Positions 22,901 to 35,219 of a DNA stretch of 64,000 nucleotides are shown here, piece after piece (the first letter of the stretch is position 1; each line of letters opens with the position of its first letter). Below the pieces are notes generated by a model. It ran no database searches. It was not told the DNA's origin and saw only the letters and a program-made list of their open reading frames with translations. Source of the stretch: Hymenopellis radicata (taxonomy: Eukaryota; Basidiomycota; Agaricomycetes; Agaricales; Physalacriaceae); contig JADNRX010000084.1 of assembly GCA_015501595.1 (NCBI GenBank), positions 62,001-126,000 of the forward strand. Reading direction: 5' to 3'. The position numbers were made by a program, and so were the translations under genes.

Positions 22901-23770
22901 TATCTATTCGTTTGAATGGTGGTAACTAAGTCCAGCAATACCTGTCGTTTGTTGCGATATGGGCGCGCGCCTGTTTGTCTTGGTTTCTCGCCACGACGGA
23001 GTCGAATAGCCTTCGGTGCTTTGCAGCCGACCTAACGCAGTCATTGGTCATTTTACCCTTCCATCTCCCGCGAGAGTCTGTGCACGTACCTGATTTCTTG
23101 GTGATGCCTAGCTACCTCCCCTAAATGAAGACACCCGGCAACTTGACTCGGGGACTCAATGCCGAAATGGTGAAGGTAGTTTTTACTACATAGTGGGAGC
23201 ATAATACCTAGGATTCGTGAATTCGATTTACTGTCGGGGACGGGGACAAAAGGAACTAGGCTCTCGCTCCTCCATGAATGGGGGAAAGTGCCACCCGTCA
23301 TACATCGATGAAGAAGGCGTCGAGAGGGAGACCTGCCTTTCGAGTTCTATCAACGCTCACATTCGAGTTTCAGATCCCTAGAATCTTCTATGGGTGTGCG
23401 TTATGCTTTTGAATTTACCTCTCTTCCCATCCTTGGTAGACCGTGGCCACGCCCCTGTTCGGTGGGGAAGAGTGGCCAGAAACTGCCAAAAACGAGAAGA
23501 TCTCCGTGAATGAAACGAGAACTGTGTACAGATGAAATACATGTATCTTTGGCTCTCTTGGGTGAGAATTTGTCGATATGTTATGGAGTCGAAGCACCTA
23601 TTTGGCTCTTGGTGAGCCGGAGAACCGGCCTAATTGTGATTGGCCCGCGGATCTAGTTGAAATTCCTATTGCCCGATCTGGTATGTCCCGTCCCGAAAGT
23701 TTCTGTTCACCATCTAAACCATCGACTCTACTAAATTATTATTTATTTATACCACCGCGATGGTTGTTCC
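19904..23770. other. About 3.9 kb without recognisable genes
   Basis: All six frames are broken into pieces under 115 codons, with no splice pattern that joins them and no recognised motif, terminal repeat or RNA gene. Base composition is balanced and looks random from 20.7 to 23.6 kb. The right end holds the promoter of the Zn2Cys6 regulator. It could be a long-decayed insertion, but nothing in the sequence proves that. Confidence 0.5.
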
Positions 23771-25269
23771 TTGGCTACTGAACTTTCCCCGTGTCATTTC
23801 CTTATGCACCACTACTCTACCATCCCCCGCGCGATGAACTTTGGCCATTCACCTTTGGACGCCTGGAATGCTGGCTTTGAAGACGTCGGGAACGTGTATC
23901 ACACTCCTGGGTCCACTCCTCCGCTTCATGGACAATCCTCCGTTCACGATGCGCAACATTCTAGCTCGCATTCGCATTATCCCTCCCAACGACCTCTTCA
24001 CACCACCCAACCCCTCCAGACCACCGCCTATCAATCATCCTCCCAACCACAGAGCTGGCCGTCGCGTTATAGCTCTTACGAACCAACGGTCATGTCTCAG
24101 CAGTATATCGACTCTTATACACAACCGTCCCCATTTGTGCACAACGTCCCGCCATATACTCACCAGAATGCGCAATCCTACCCGTCCCAATCCTCGTATC
24201 TTCCCTCCCGACCTATGCCGACGTTGCCATCGCCATCCAATGACCATGCATCTGAGCAACGCTTGTCGATGGCAGGGTCTCTAGACCCATCGACTGGGAT
24301 TTTCTATCGGACGCCTGAACATCCGCGCCTTCGCACCGCCCAGGCATGTGAGAAATGTCGCATCAGGAAGGCCAAGGTACGCAGCTGTCAACTTCCATGT
24401 CTGAGCACCTTGAAATTCATTGTTGTTTTGTTCCTCCCTTCTTAGTGCAGTGGTGAACATCCGTCGTGTAAACGTTGTCTTACACGCGGTCTTATTTGTG
24501 AATATGCGAAGGAAGGTCGCGTGAGGGGCCCCAACAAGCCCAAAAAAGCTGCGCGTACAACTGGCGACGATGGTGAGAACGGTGGTCAGCGCCCCAGCTC
24601 CAGGCAACGGGGCTCGGTTGCGAACTCGACGCCCTCGCCCACCACGAGCTCTGCACATCCCTCAGGGTCCTCATCTATGAACGAGACTCCATCAACAACG
24701 GATGTCACGTCAGACCCATCCAGCAGAGAGCGATACAGACCCCGGCGTTCCTCGTTATCCGCGCATCGTTCCGAACGCCCCCGACCCCCCCATCTATCGC
24801 TAGATACATCTTCGACACACCTCAGATTACCGTCCGATCCATTGGACCTTCCTACCAGTTCCATGTCGTCTGGAAGCCATCCACGCTCTGGAAACTCCCA
24901 GCTATCGTCAGGGAATTTGATCTATGATTATCGCTCAGCGGACGACGAGCGCTCCTTGTCACGAAATTACTTCTATCCAGAGACTTCGGAAGGATCGCAT
25001 TCAAAGTGAGTGTTGACTTAGCCGTGCCAGATTCATCCTTAAAAGTCTCTTCCAGTCCGCAATCCGCTGTCTCACTCACGTTTGGCGGGAGCGGGAACAC
25101 GCCACCACGTGCATTCCAGACAACTCCCCCGCAATCTCATTATCATTACGACCTCGCGCCGCCCTCGCAACCACAGTCATATCGACCATCCTCTGCTCAT
25201 GAATACACTCAGGGAGCAGCAGGATATAACTACGACCACACTCCTCCACAAACACTCGTCGACGGTTAG
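23771..25269 (+). CDS. Zn2Cys6 (GAL4-type) transcription factor, 459 aa
   Basis: Exons 23771-24376, 24446-25005 and 25056-25269. A Gln/Ser/Tyr/Pro-rich N-terminal region of about 190 residues precedes the zinc cluster ACEKCRIRKAK / CSGEHPSCKRC / LTRGLICEYA, which has the full six-cysteine pattern (C-x2-C-x6-C-x6-C-x2-C-x6-C) and is split by the first intron after KAK. A basic linker follows (RVRGPNKPKKAART), then a Ser/Pro/Arg-rich region and a Tyr/Pro/Gln-rich tail ending HTPPQTLVDG. The large fungal-specific middle homology domain is absent. ATGs at 23804 and 23834 are alternative starts. It should be a nuclear DNA-binding regulator; targets unknown. Confidence 0.88.
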
Positions 25270-26645
25270 ATTGAAAGGATGTAGGCATCCGGACTACCAT
25301 TTATTCTTGACGTATCTACATAGCTCTTAGTTCTGCTCTTAGTACTGCTATCTACTACCCACTAATATTTCAGTTGCTACGAACAATATTCTCGCACAGC
25401 ATGCATCAGCCCCATCACGTCCTAATACCATGTATGATGTCGCGTTGAATCTCCCCGGTTATGTTATGTGTCAGCGTGATTGGATACTGGTAGGTCTTCC
25501 TCCGTAGGCCAAGGATGATCACCGTGTCTATTTGCAACGAGCGAGATATCGCACGCCAAGATCCAGAAAAGCTTCGCGTTCGCGTTTGTGGGGAAGTTCA
25601 AGTCCGGTCAGACGCGTGACGTGGGGACAGCCACACGGCCTGAGCTGCCCTACGAACAGCTGCGCACTGAAAATTCCAAGCACCGTTCAGCGCCCTTCGC
25701 ATTCTCAACGCGACCATTGTGGCGTCGATCATGCCCTCTTCCTCTCCGTCAATTCCAAATCGGACTTTTTTCGCGTTTTCTCGATCATGATTTCTAAAGG
25801 GTTGGGCTGGCCGAACTACAGACCATGATCACATTGACGCCATGATCGACATACCGTGTTCTGGGCTCGAGTGCTCCTCTTTGCACGTTCCTCTCGTAAC
25901 GCAATAAAAGAGGGCTCTTCGCGTGAAATTTTCAGCTGTCGCCAACTGTATGGGAGGAGAGAGCGGCGCCGGAAGCGGATTGTTCGCCGAGGAGAACGTA
26001 ATGCAACATATGGCTGGAGCCTGGCGGAGAAAGGACATAGAGACTCCCAATCCAATATGGTCCGGAGGCAATAATTGAATGGGGGAAACCTTAGTTGCTA
26101 GGGTTATTCCTAAACGCTAACGTCTGCAGATATTTTGCAGGGTTATCGAGCGCACATCGACGAGCGGAACAAATGAGCGCTCCAATTGAGGCTGAAGACG
26201 AGCTAGTGAAACCAAAAAACCGTGTCATGGGCGTTGACTCGTTGCCAACGCGTTGCACGATCGAGAGGAGAGTTGAGCCTCCTAAGGCCTGATTGAGGCA
26301 AAAATCTCTCAACACAAACTCGTAATCGCAACTCATTGTGTCCGTTGTGAATGTAGTTCATCCTTAGCATTCCTAGAAGCACGTCAAAGACGCAGGCGGA
26401 GAACGGAGGTCATTTACAGCCCTGTATTTGCACTTCAAGATATTCTGGGCTTAGAGACGCGTTCCAAGCACATTCTCAGTATGATCCGCCCCCCGTTCTC
26501 CAGGTCATGGTACACCGATACCTTATGCTTGCATAATGTTGGATTAGTCTTAAGGGGGAACCTTCAATGAAAACTGATATCGCTGTGATAGGAAAGGTAC
26601 CTTTTCTGGGAGCCTTTTCCTTCGTTTGAGGCCATGCGCGACATC
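25270..26645. other. Spacer left of hAT copy 2, no supported gene
   Basis: Short frames only. A 66-codon frame ending at 26292 (SAPIEAEDELVKPKNRVMG) looks locally protein-like and could be a gene remnant, but it has no upstream exon or homology I recognise. Confidence 0.4.
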
Positions 26646-26653
26646 GGAAAGAC

Positions 26654-29600
26654 CAGTGTTGGGCGGGCATCTGTCCGACGTGTCAGTCAGATTGCTGAAT
26701 AAGCAAAAGACACCTGTCGGGCAGAGGCGGACAGATGTCGGTGTCTAACCGGCAAAACCGGCGTCGAGTTGCCGTAGCCGGATGACTGTGATCATCTTTA
26801 TCTCTCTTCCTTTCTGTCACCATCTTCTCACTGCCGCGGAGAATACGCGCACGAACAACGCTTTCAGTGCTTTTATTAGTCTGTTTTAATGTCATTTCTA
26901 CCGAATAATGACCATCTTCCTCCCGCTATTAATCCGACTTCAAGATAAATACTGAGCTATCGAGTCCTCTCACATCCCATCCCTCGAACCACCGCAAATG
27001 CCCAAAGCCGACACCCCTGGGTGGTACAGAGACTACTATTACCTCCATCCTCGCCGATCTGAGAAGCACCCCGATGCCTACTTCGGGACGGGTACCAGTG
27101 CCAAGCAACGACTGCACTGTAGAGGATGCTTTGCACATCGCAAGGCAGATCTCATCAAGCAGTACGAGTTGGAGATGACGAGTGGGGCGCGCTTTTCTGT
27201 GCCAAGCGATGATGAGATCACCCAGACGCGTATGTGCTTTAATCTTATTACACTGATATGAACTAATTCTGACATCAGTTTGGGCTGACATCGCACATCA
27301 TACACGCGATTTTGCGGAGACTGCTCTTAATCACCTAAAGCACTGTGACTACGTCGCTTCAGAGGTCAAAACCCGAGCGAGACAGGACAATCGCTCGACA
27401 TCTCCGAAGAAGCCTAGTACAAGGTACAATCCGAACGAGCTTCCCCCACCATCGGCCCGACCTTCTTCTCAGCCATTATTCTACCCCTCACCTTCTGCCT
27501 ACCCGTCTTCTCGGCCACCTTCTTCGTCGCAGGTCTGGCTCAACTCCCCTTCAGGTGGTGGTCCCTCAGGTGGTCTCTGGGCTTCATCTCATGCTCCCTC
27601 GCCGGTTCACAGTCGGGCATCCTCGCTCTCATCCGCATCAATGTCCCCACTTACAAACTTCCCTTTGCCATTTTCACAGGAGCCATCTCAGCCACCTCCA
27701 TCGTCACCGTTCGCGGCTGACGGAGCCTCACTCTCTGAGGCGATACTCGAGCCATGGCCGCCATGGAAAGTCAGCCAATTTTTTACATCTCTCATTCGAA
27801 TAACAGCATCCTGCGGCTTTGCACTCTCCTGGGTAGAGAACCCGGAGGTTCGGCAGTTCCTTTCCACGTTCATTCCACAGGCACCACCGGTTTCGCGCCA
27901 TAAGCTTACGAATGATATCCTCCGCAAGCTCACCGATGAGCTGAGGAATAATGTCCAGAGCGAGGTTGCGGGAAAGGATGCTGTTCTTCAGTGCGACGGG
28001 TGGACTGGTTTGAATCACAGTCACCTCATCGCGTTCATGATTGTGGTTGAGGGCAAGGTATGTTCCCATTTTTCAGTGTATCACAAGACATGTACTTATA
28101 TCATGGTCCGTACTAGGTGTTTACGATTAAGGTTGAAGAGGCTTCGAAGGAACGGCGCGATGCAAAGCATCTGCTTGCTCTTCTCGAGAAGCAGGTTGCG
28201 ATGCTTGAGAAGGAATGGAAGTGTTCTGTTATTGCCATCGTGACTGACGCGTCGGGCGAGTCTCGGAAGGCCCGCAAGCTCTTCAAAGCGAAGTACCCCC
28301 ACGTAATCGTTCTTGATTGTTATGCACATCAGGTACATTTCGCTGTACTCATATCATCGATTGTTACTGATAGATGTTCTCAGATGAATTTAGTCGTCGG
28401 AGACTTCTTTAAGTCTGATTCCGATCTCGTCGTGTTTGTCGATAATGCTGTAGAACTGATTGGATGGTTGCGCAGCAAGACGGGCGTTCTTGCTCATCTG
28501 CCGCTTGCAGTTCTCCGTGCAGTTCTCACTCGATGGACAGCGCACTACACTGCCTTTCGACGACTCCTCAAGTTGCGTCCAAATATTGAGAGTGTCTTTC
28601 TCGTCGATGATACAAGACCGGAGTCGGAGAAGGTCGTCTTTATAGGTAAGAAGGCGGCAAAGCTAAAGGCTCGGGAGATGCACGAGATAGTGAAGGACGG
28701 TGTCTTTTGGTATGCTATTACAAAGTATGTTTCGTACATTCGTATTTTCATGCTTCACTCACGAGAATACAGAATCGTGAGGCATCTTGAGCCTCTCGCA
28801 ATTGCTACCAATGCGGTTCAAGGCGTCCAGGTTGGTCTTGATCGTGTTTTGCTCACATTTGGGTTCCTCGCGATGTGGTACCGTACGATGCTGGACGATC
28901 CAGCTTCTGGTGCCGATGAGGATGGTGTTAACGCCATCCTAGCCTCCTTGGAGTCTCGATGGAAGAATGCTGATCAGGAAATCTTCATCGCCGCTCTTAT
29001 ATTAAATCCCTTCTATCGTACGGCACCATTTAACACACTCTCTTGCTTCAACAATGCCTCTGTTACTCGCTTACTTATCGCACTGTACAAGCGACTGTAC
29101 AAGGTCGCTCCACCTGCTGATTTTCATTCAACGCTTACTTCTTACCTTCACGGTACCGGGTTGTTCAAAGGGATTGATGACGATGCACAAGAGTTCATCA
29201 CTACGTCAATAGCAGCAGTAAGCTTCTTCTGTTCTTTGACTTCCCATGCTTATCGTGTTCTTATAGGGACTTGAGCCGAGCAGCACTGACTACTACATGC
29301 GGTTTGCTCATGCGGGCAGGCCCTTACCTTCGTTTATCAAGTTTGCCATTCGTGTTCTCGCCATCTCTGCAAACTCAGCATCGTGTGAACGGCTCTTCAG
29401 TGTGTTCGGTAACACGTTAACGAAACTTCGCACACGTTTAGGCCTCGACAACCTCGTTCGGCTCTCAGAACTCAAGTTGCACATTCGGGATCAGCATCTT
29501 CGTGCAAAGGAAGCGCGGGCACGGCTGAAGAGACAATTTGGTGTGGACAAGGAGAATATGGAGCGGGCTCGAAGGGTACAGGGGGCAGGAACAGCAGTCC

Positions 29601-30211
29601 AGGCTACCTCAAACCAGAGTGACGAGGACGAGGACATAACAATGACCGGTAGGGTTCAAACCGAGGCTCATGATTTCTTCAACTAACAGCACCCGATAGA
29701 TGCAGCATCCACAGAGCAAAGGCCCACGAACTCATTTAGGACTTTCATCGAGAATCAGCTGCAGGCTATCGATGCGGATGCTGATGCCGACGACGATGTT
29801 GATGATGTTCCTAACTTCACAACGGACATCATTGGGAACAAGCTCACATTGGAGGAGATGTTTGATTTCACTAACGAGTACTGGTTTGAACGGTTCAAGA
29901 AGATCGCACAGATTTCATTTGACGAGGAGTGTGCGGTGTATGAACTGATGAACTTCGATGGGGCTGCTGACAGTGATCCGGAGGTTGATGTCGATGTCGA
30001 TGGCATGCTAGAGGATATTGTATTTGCTTAAATAGAAATATACAACAACTATGTGTATTTACAGGCTACAGAGACTTGAAAACGCGTCGCTGATGCGCGA
30101 GCAAGCATCACTTGCCATTTACGGCGATGGACACTCCGGACAGGTGTCCGACGCTTATAAATCTGTCCGACATGTCCCTGACACTGCCCGACAGTGACTT
30201 GGCCAACACTG
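26654..30211 (+). mobile_element. hAT-family DNA transposon, copy 2 (3,558 bp, apparently intact)
   Basis: CAGTGTTGG terminal inverted repeats, flanked by a perfect 8-bp target duplication GGAAAGAC (26646-26653 and 30212-30219). It has the same orientation and the same internal sequence as copy 1, with different target duplications, so the two arose by separate insertions and not by segmental duplication. Subterminal TGTCCGAC-type repeats are dense within about 120 bp of each end. It holds one multi-exon transposase gene with no frame breaks. Confidence 0.96.
26998..30031 (+). CDS. hAT transposase, 908 aa, intact
   Basis: Seven exons: 26998-27229, 27279-28057, 28117-28332, 28384-28724, 28773-29217, 29267-29648 and 29700-30031; lengths sum to 909 codons including the stop. 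The N-terminus has a BED-like CRGCFAHR cysteine/histidine motif; a Ser/Pro-rich linker follows; then the RNase-H-like core with LQCDGWTGLN, the second acidic region VIAIVTDASGE, and the family C-x-A-H motif VLDCYAHQMNLVVGDFF; finally the dimerisation region NSASCERLFSVFGNTLTKLR and an acidic tail. It cuts and pastes the element by binding the terminal and subterminal repeats. Reading through without splicing would insert stops, so splicing is needed. Confidence 0.92.
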
Positions 30212-30219
30212 GGAAAGAC

Positions 30220-31235
30220 CAGGAACTCGAATCTAGTGACATCGTTTACGGCCATAGGGTGAATTCGGACTCAGCTTCACAGCCTTGCTGGCACTGGGCA
30301 GAGGATGACAACATCGACGGGCCAAGCGCACTTCATGAGAATATAACCCCACTTTTGTCGAGAAGCAGGCAGAAACAGTCGCGTTGCTGCGGTTACACAG
30401 CTTTGGGATCGATATGTCGATCGGAGTCCTGGCTGCCAATTATGGTCGAACTTTCTGTATGTACTAGATTTTATTAACTGGAAGGGAAAGAAAGAGTCTT
30501 TAATGAGACTAGCGTACGATTCTGGTATTCCTTGCAGAAAACCTCACCAGTTCTCAGGCCACAGAGCACGCGAGTAATTGAATTTGAACAAAGACTTTAC
30601 AGCAGCATGGAGATTACGCCCTCGCACCGATGACCACGTACCGTGGAAAAATCAAATACGGAGATCAGACCACTCTGATCGACATTCTGAGAGCGAGCGA
30701 GCCCAAAGCGAGGCGCAACAGGGCGCGCAAGAGGAGCGGAAAATAGAAAAGGAGGAAAAGAGGCGCTACTTGAGCACGCGAAGACCCGAGAAGCACCGAT
30801 CGGCCGTTCGGCGCAGTCCTTGACCTTGTGGATGCGCGTGGGTCCATGTGAGCGAGGATCGTCGTCTGACACAACCTATGATGTCTTTAGACTTCGCTGG
30901 TGCCTGGCGGGCTCAACAAGACTCACAAAGTTGAAGAATGAGCGGCATTCGTCTTTGAGGGGCCTACAGGTTAGAATGAGTATTCAGTGGTGTTTCTGGA
31001 AGCTCTTGATGAAAAGCCTCCAGGCCTTGTGGGTCGTGGCGTTGAATGGCCGTGAATGACTCATGTACCAGTCGATGGGATAACTACAGGATGAAAGGTA
31101 GACCCTTGGAATGAAGTTAATATATTTCTTGCGCATGAGCTTATTATACAGCACGAGGACCAAAGTTCGTAAAAGTACACAGGGAGTCATCTGCGAACAT
31201 TGTTAGCATTAGTGACATTCCCGAGGAATAGCCGG
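30220..31235. other. Spacer right of hAT copy 2, no supported gene
   Basis: Only short frames, including a Lys/Glu/Arg-rich one near 30600-30820 with no start or domain support. The right end holds the 3' region of TAF11. Confidence 0.45.
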
Positions 31236-32410
31236 TTACCTCCAATCTAAAGTCATCGAACGAAAAGCTTTTTTACCTCGCAAAGGTCGCGCTGCACCAA
31301 CTCTGCCAGTCTCCTCCTGGTACATCCTATAGGCTTCACGAAGATGATCAGGCGATAGAGGCCCAGTTTCGCCCCGTCTGGCCTGAACCGCACGAGCTAT
31401 GGATATACGTACGTATGAGTATAGCACTTGGAACAATGAAAAGATGAACATACCCTTTTCAACAATTTCTCCAACGAATACTTTGGCAAAACCAGCTACT
31501 ATCTGAGCGACAGGTTGCGATACTTGAGTACCTACTGTTTGTTGGATAACCTTGGTAGATTAGAAAACATATACATCGGCAAACAGTCTGTAACTCACTT
31601 TCCTGACGCCTTGTTTCGGTAGCGCGTGTCGTCTGTACGCCTCGAAGCGATCATACTGCTCGGAGCTGAAGTGGTCCATGAGAACTCTGTGGAAACATTA
31701 AGTCAAACCGTGGGCAGAAATATTTAAGAACAATTTTACTTGAGATTGTCTTTCGATTGGCTGTTCCAACTCTGCTGAGCAGAGTAATCATCGTCCGCCA
31801 TGGCAGGGAATAACTCGTCATCCCCTTCACCTTCGTCCTCCATGGCTTGGAATTTCATGGGCACGGACGTTGGTGGTGGCATTGTTGTCCGCGAGTAGCC
31901 AGTCGTTGGAAACGACATCGTGGACGTCGAAGACATGGCGGGCATAGTAGACATGGTGGGCATAGTAGACGTCGTGGGGAAGGTCATGGTCGGCATCGTG
32001 GTCATGGAGGGCATCGTGGTAGGCAGTGATGTCGTTGAGATTACAGGTGTCGATGTAGTACTATCATCTGGAGCATCGAGACTGATGAGACCTGTAGTAT
32101 CAAGTACAGGGACTGAGGAGGAGCTAATATTGGGATAATGGTCTCTTGTTGGGGTCGAAGTCCGCGGCACAGTCACTGTCGATGATGTACGTGAGCGGGC
32201 AGCGATGCTGGTGCTACCTAAAAGGGTTCCCCCGCCTGAAGGGGTGCCAGGACGCGATGTCGACTCTGGCAGCGCCCACCGAACTTGCTGAGGCGTCGAC
32301 GTGGACACTGTCGGCGAATGGTGCGGGACGTCGGGAGACGTATGTGACATGTTGATGATAGTTCCTCCAGGTTTGCGGCCGCGTTTGGATGGATTCGAAG
32401 GTGTACTCAT
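31236..32410 (-). CDS. TAF11: TFIID subunit TAF11, 338 aa
   Basis: Four exons: 32410-31740, 31686-31599, 31550-31454 and 31396-31236. The C-terminal third is the TAFII28 histone-fold: VLMDHFSSEQYDRFEAYRRH, then GVRKVIQQTVGTQVSQPVAQ, IVAGFAKVFVGEIVEKARAV and LSPDHLREAYRMYQEE. TAF11 pairs with TAF13 in TFIID and contacts TBP/TFIIA at RNA polymerase II promoters. The N-terminal 220 residues are disordered and include an unusual Thr-Met-Pro repeat tract (residues about 120-190). Start chosen at MSTPSNPSKRGRKPG; a longer frame upstream (MLLLPVIHDA) overlaps a likely acceptor. The tail after RPLRGKK is longer than I would expect. Confidence 0.9.
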
Positions 32411-33861
32411 CGCGTCGTGGATGACTGGAAGCAAGAGCAATCGGCTTAGTCAGCCACAAAGCCACTTTACCTTTACCGTTCTGTCATTCAACTTCAAGTT
32501 CATTCCTCCAAGTCTTCTGTCCTCTCTGCTTGCGGACGCCAGAAGCAGTTCCACCGACGACTCACCGCTCCTTCTCAAGTCGACATGACAACCTGATATC
32601 TAGCGTTCTTGACGGAAATGACCAAAACTTCTTGTACTGCTGGAGCTAGAAGACAGTGTATTGGCTCTGTTTGGACCATTGCGGCAGAAAAGCTTCCCTT
32701 TACAATGGTATACTCTGGCAATCTCAGCATACATGCATACCGCATGACCTCGCCAGATTACTTGGCCCGACTTGAGCTCTTTACCACTGCCCACCAACTC
32801 CCGCCTGACTAACCGAATCTCTCGATGCCGACATGTTGGTTAGTGAATCAATCAGAACTCGCCAGCCTAGCCTGTACATATGCATGCATTCTTCAACCTT
32901 AACCTACACCCCCTAAACTCAACAAACAGGCCTACCAGCTAGCAACGTCCCATTCAGAACGTATCAGTTGTGTATCAGTCTGATGATTGTCGTGAAGGGA
33001 TAGGGTTTATGAGAGACCCGGTGCTTTGGACTCTGCGAGTCCTTCAAGGTTCGCATCCTCCCACTTCCAGTCGCTTTATGCCAGAAATAGCTCTAGACCC
33101 TCCTTCCTTAGATGAAGCTCCGCCCTCCACGACAATCGGTGTCCTATCTCCCCCGAGACTGAATTCTGTCCACGTCGGTGGAGCCAGCCTTACTGAATCG
33201 ATAATTGACGGTCCGTGACAGAGAGATCATGTTATCCATCAACACCTTATCACGGAGCGACGACGCCGATGTTGTCGAGAGATTACAGTCATCCGGAACC
33301 CGTTTCACGTCCAACAACAGAATGTGTTGACATGGACTGTGCAAAACATAGAAGCTGATGGATCCCGTCTGGGGCACCTTGTTCGCCGTGTTGAGAACAA
33401 GCGCCTCTTTACTGTACTGAGATAGTGGCGGTGTACAGGCAGATGTACACGCACCGGAGCTCGTGGCTTTCACCTTGAATCGGCAATGTGAGGTGAAACG
33501 CGTTCTCCCGCCCTTGTTCGAGTTTAGTCAATGTTATGAATGAACACTTACCATTTTGCGGTCTTCGATTGTTGTTCCCTTTCATCCCAAAACACCATGT
33601 TAGCACAGGTGTCAATCAGGTATGCAGATGTTTATGAATAGGCAAGGGCAATTACATGATGTATGTATGCATTGAAGACACTCAGTATTGACGGAAACGA
33701 TGAATGGGCATTCTTCGTTGGAATGTCTACTCATTGGGGCCACCGTCAGTTTACTTCTTAGAAGAGGGCGCAGATCTAGTATGACCTTAATTCCATTGAT
33801 TCCCGAAAGTCTGAAAGTACGAAGTAGAAGAGAATAAAGATACGTAGAAAGAGCACGGACA
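32411..33861. other. Intergenic, no supported gene
   Basis: Short frames only. It lies between the divergent promoter side of TAF11 and the 3' end of the F-box-like gene. Confidence 0.45.
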
Positions 33862-35049
33862 CTAAACAGTGTTCGCGCGGAGACGCCCGTCCGGCCACCT
33901 GCGAAGAGCTTTGACGGAGTCGCAGCGTAATTTATGCTCGGTGCACAAGCGTATGAGACGAGTCATAGCGTCCAAAGATTCCTCATCACAAGGCGTTTGT
34001 TCTCCTTTGAGCACACGCACATCAACGCGCTCGAGCTTGGTCCAAATCTGAGGTGATTTCTGGCGAACGAGAAGGAAGTCAGAGATGGCATGACAAAGAT
34101 CTGGAAGATCGTCCGCGAAACACTCGACGTCTACCCTGGAAATTGGGGACGAGCAGAACGCTGGCGCAGACAGGGTAGGTGCGAGAGCGTCGGGAGGGAA
34201 ATCAGGGGTGGTGTGCAGCCTGGTGAGAGCGGGGCACGGCGCTCGGGGAGGTGCAGACACGCCGAGGGATACGTGCTGGATGCTCGGCCCAATGCGAGCG
34301 AGGACACGATCGGCATCCGGTCCTTCAAGCTCAACCTGATTGATGCTGCACGCTACAGGAACAGTTTCCCAACGTACGTCATTCAATGGGGTATCTCGAA
34401 TAACGAGCGAGCGGAGCGAGGCGATGCGCAGGATATTCGGGAGAGCAAGGTCCTCCCCGACCAGGGCGTGTGGCGGGATATCGTTGTCGTTCCGGACTAC
34501 AGGGTAGAACAGGGACGGCGCGTGAAGTGCTGAGCGTGTGATGCCGCATAGGGTGAGCGTGGTCAGCGACGGGAGCGACAAGCAAAACGACACCACAAGG
34601 CGTTCGCTCAGAGGGTGCAGCCCGTGCGGATCGATGTGGGTTAGGCTCAGTGTCTGAAGATCCGGGAGCGCGACAGAGAGGACCGATGGTGTCAGCCGGC
34701 CCGCAGAGGCCACCGCCAGACTCTTCAGTCGCGGGGTAAGCGTGAGCAGCGAACAGAGATCGCTGCCGACGCTGCCAGACAAGTCGATGATGATCGACGC
34801 GGTCTGTGCCAGGTAAGCTGGGGGAACATTGGCCATTAAGGCGCTCAGATGCGCCGGTGACTTGAGTTTAATGTTCTACCGATGGACATTTAGTACACCG
34901 ACGTCTGTCTTCATCGCGATTCTTACCTTAAACAAGGCGCCGACGCAGGCAGCATAGGATAGACGGTCTACTTGAGCCAGAGGATACGGCTCGTCGAGCT
35001 CGTCGACAATCGCGTGTTTGAGCTCGAGGGGAAGAGTGTGCCAGGACAT
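33862..35049 (-). CDS. F-box-like / leucine-rich protein, 378 aa
   Basis: Two exons: 35049-34927 and 34875-33862, joined by a 51-nt intron in phase 0. The N-terminus MSWHTLPLELKHAIVDELD resembles an F-box helix (L-P-x-E-x2-x-I), followed by a leucine-rich body with irregular LRR-like strands (LPDLQTLSLTHIDP, LPSLTTLTLCGIT, IASLRSLVIRDTPL). Such proteins recruit substrates to SCF ubiquitin ligases and are expanded in Agaricomycetes. The F-box match is partial, so the role is inferred. A longer start at 35166 (MLPSEAF) is possible. Confidence 0.75.
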
Positions 35050-35219
35050 TGTTGGGTATTCCTCTCCACACTTGGGCCTTTTATGTTCGCCCTCTCCGAC
35101 GTCCACGATCTTCTGATTCTCCGGTATAGAAGGGATTAGTTTCACAAAAGCCTCCGAAGGCAACACCCAACAACATCAAGATCGACGTCAACTAACACTA
35201 ATAGATTACTTGGGGTGTC

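Noticed and set aside
20694..23600. Possible ancient retroelement
   Set aside because: No frame or motif of reverse transcriptase, integrase or terminal repeats could be made out by eye; left as an empty stretch.
10825..30211. The hAT pair as ends of one large composite element
   Set aside because: Each copy has its own different 8-bp target duplication at both ends, so each inserted on its own.
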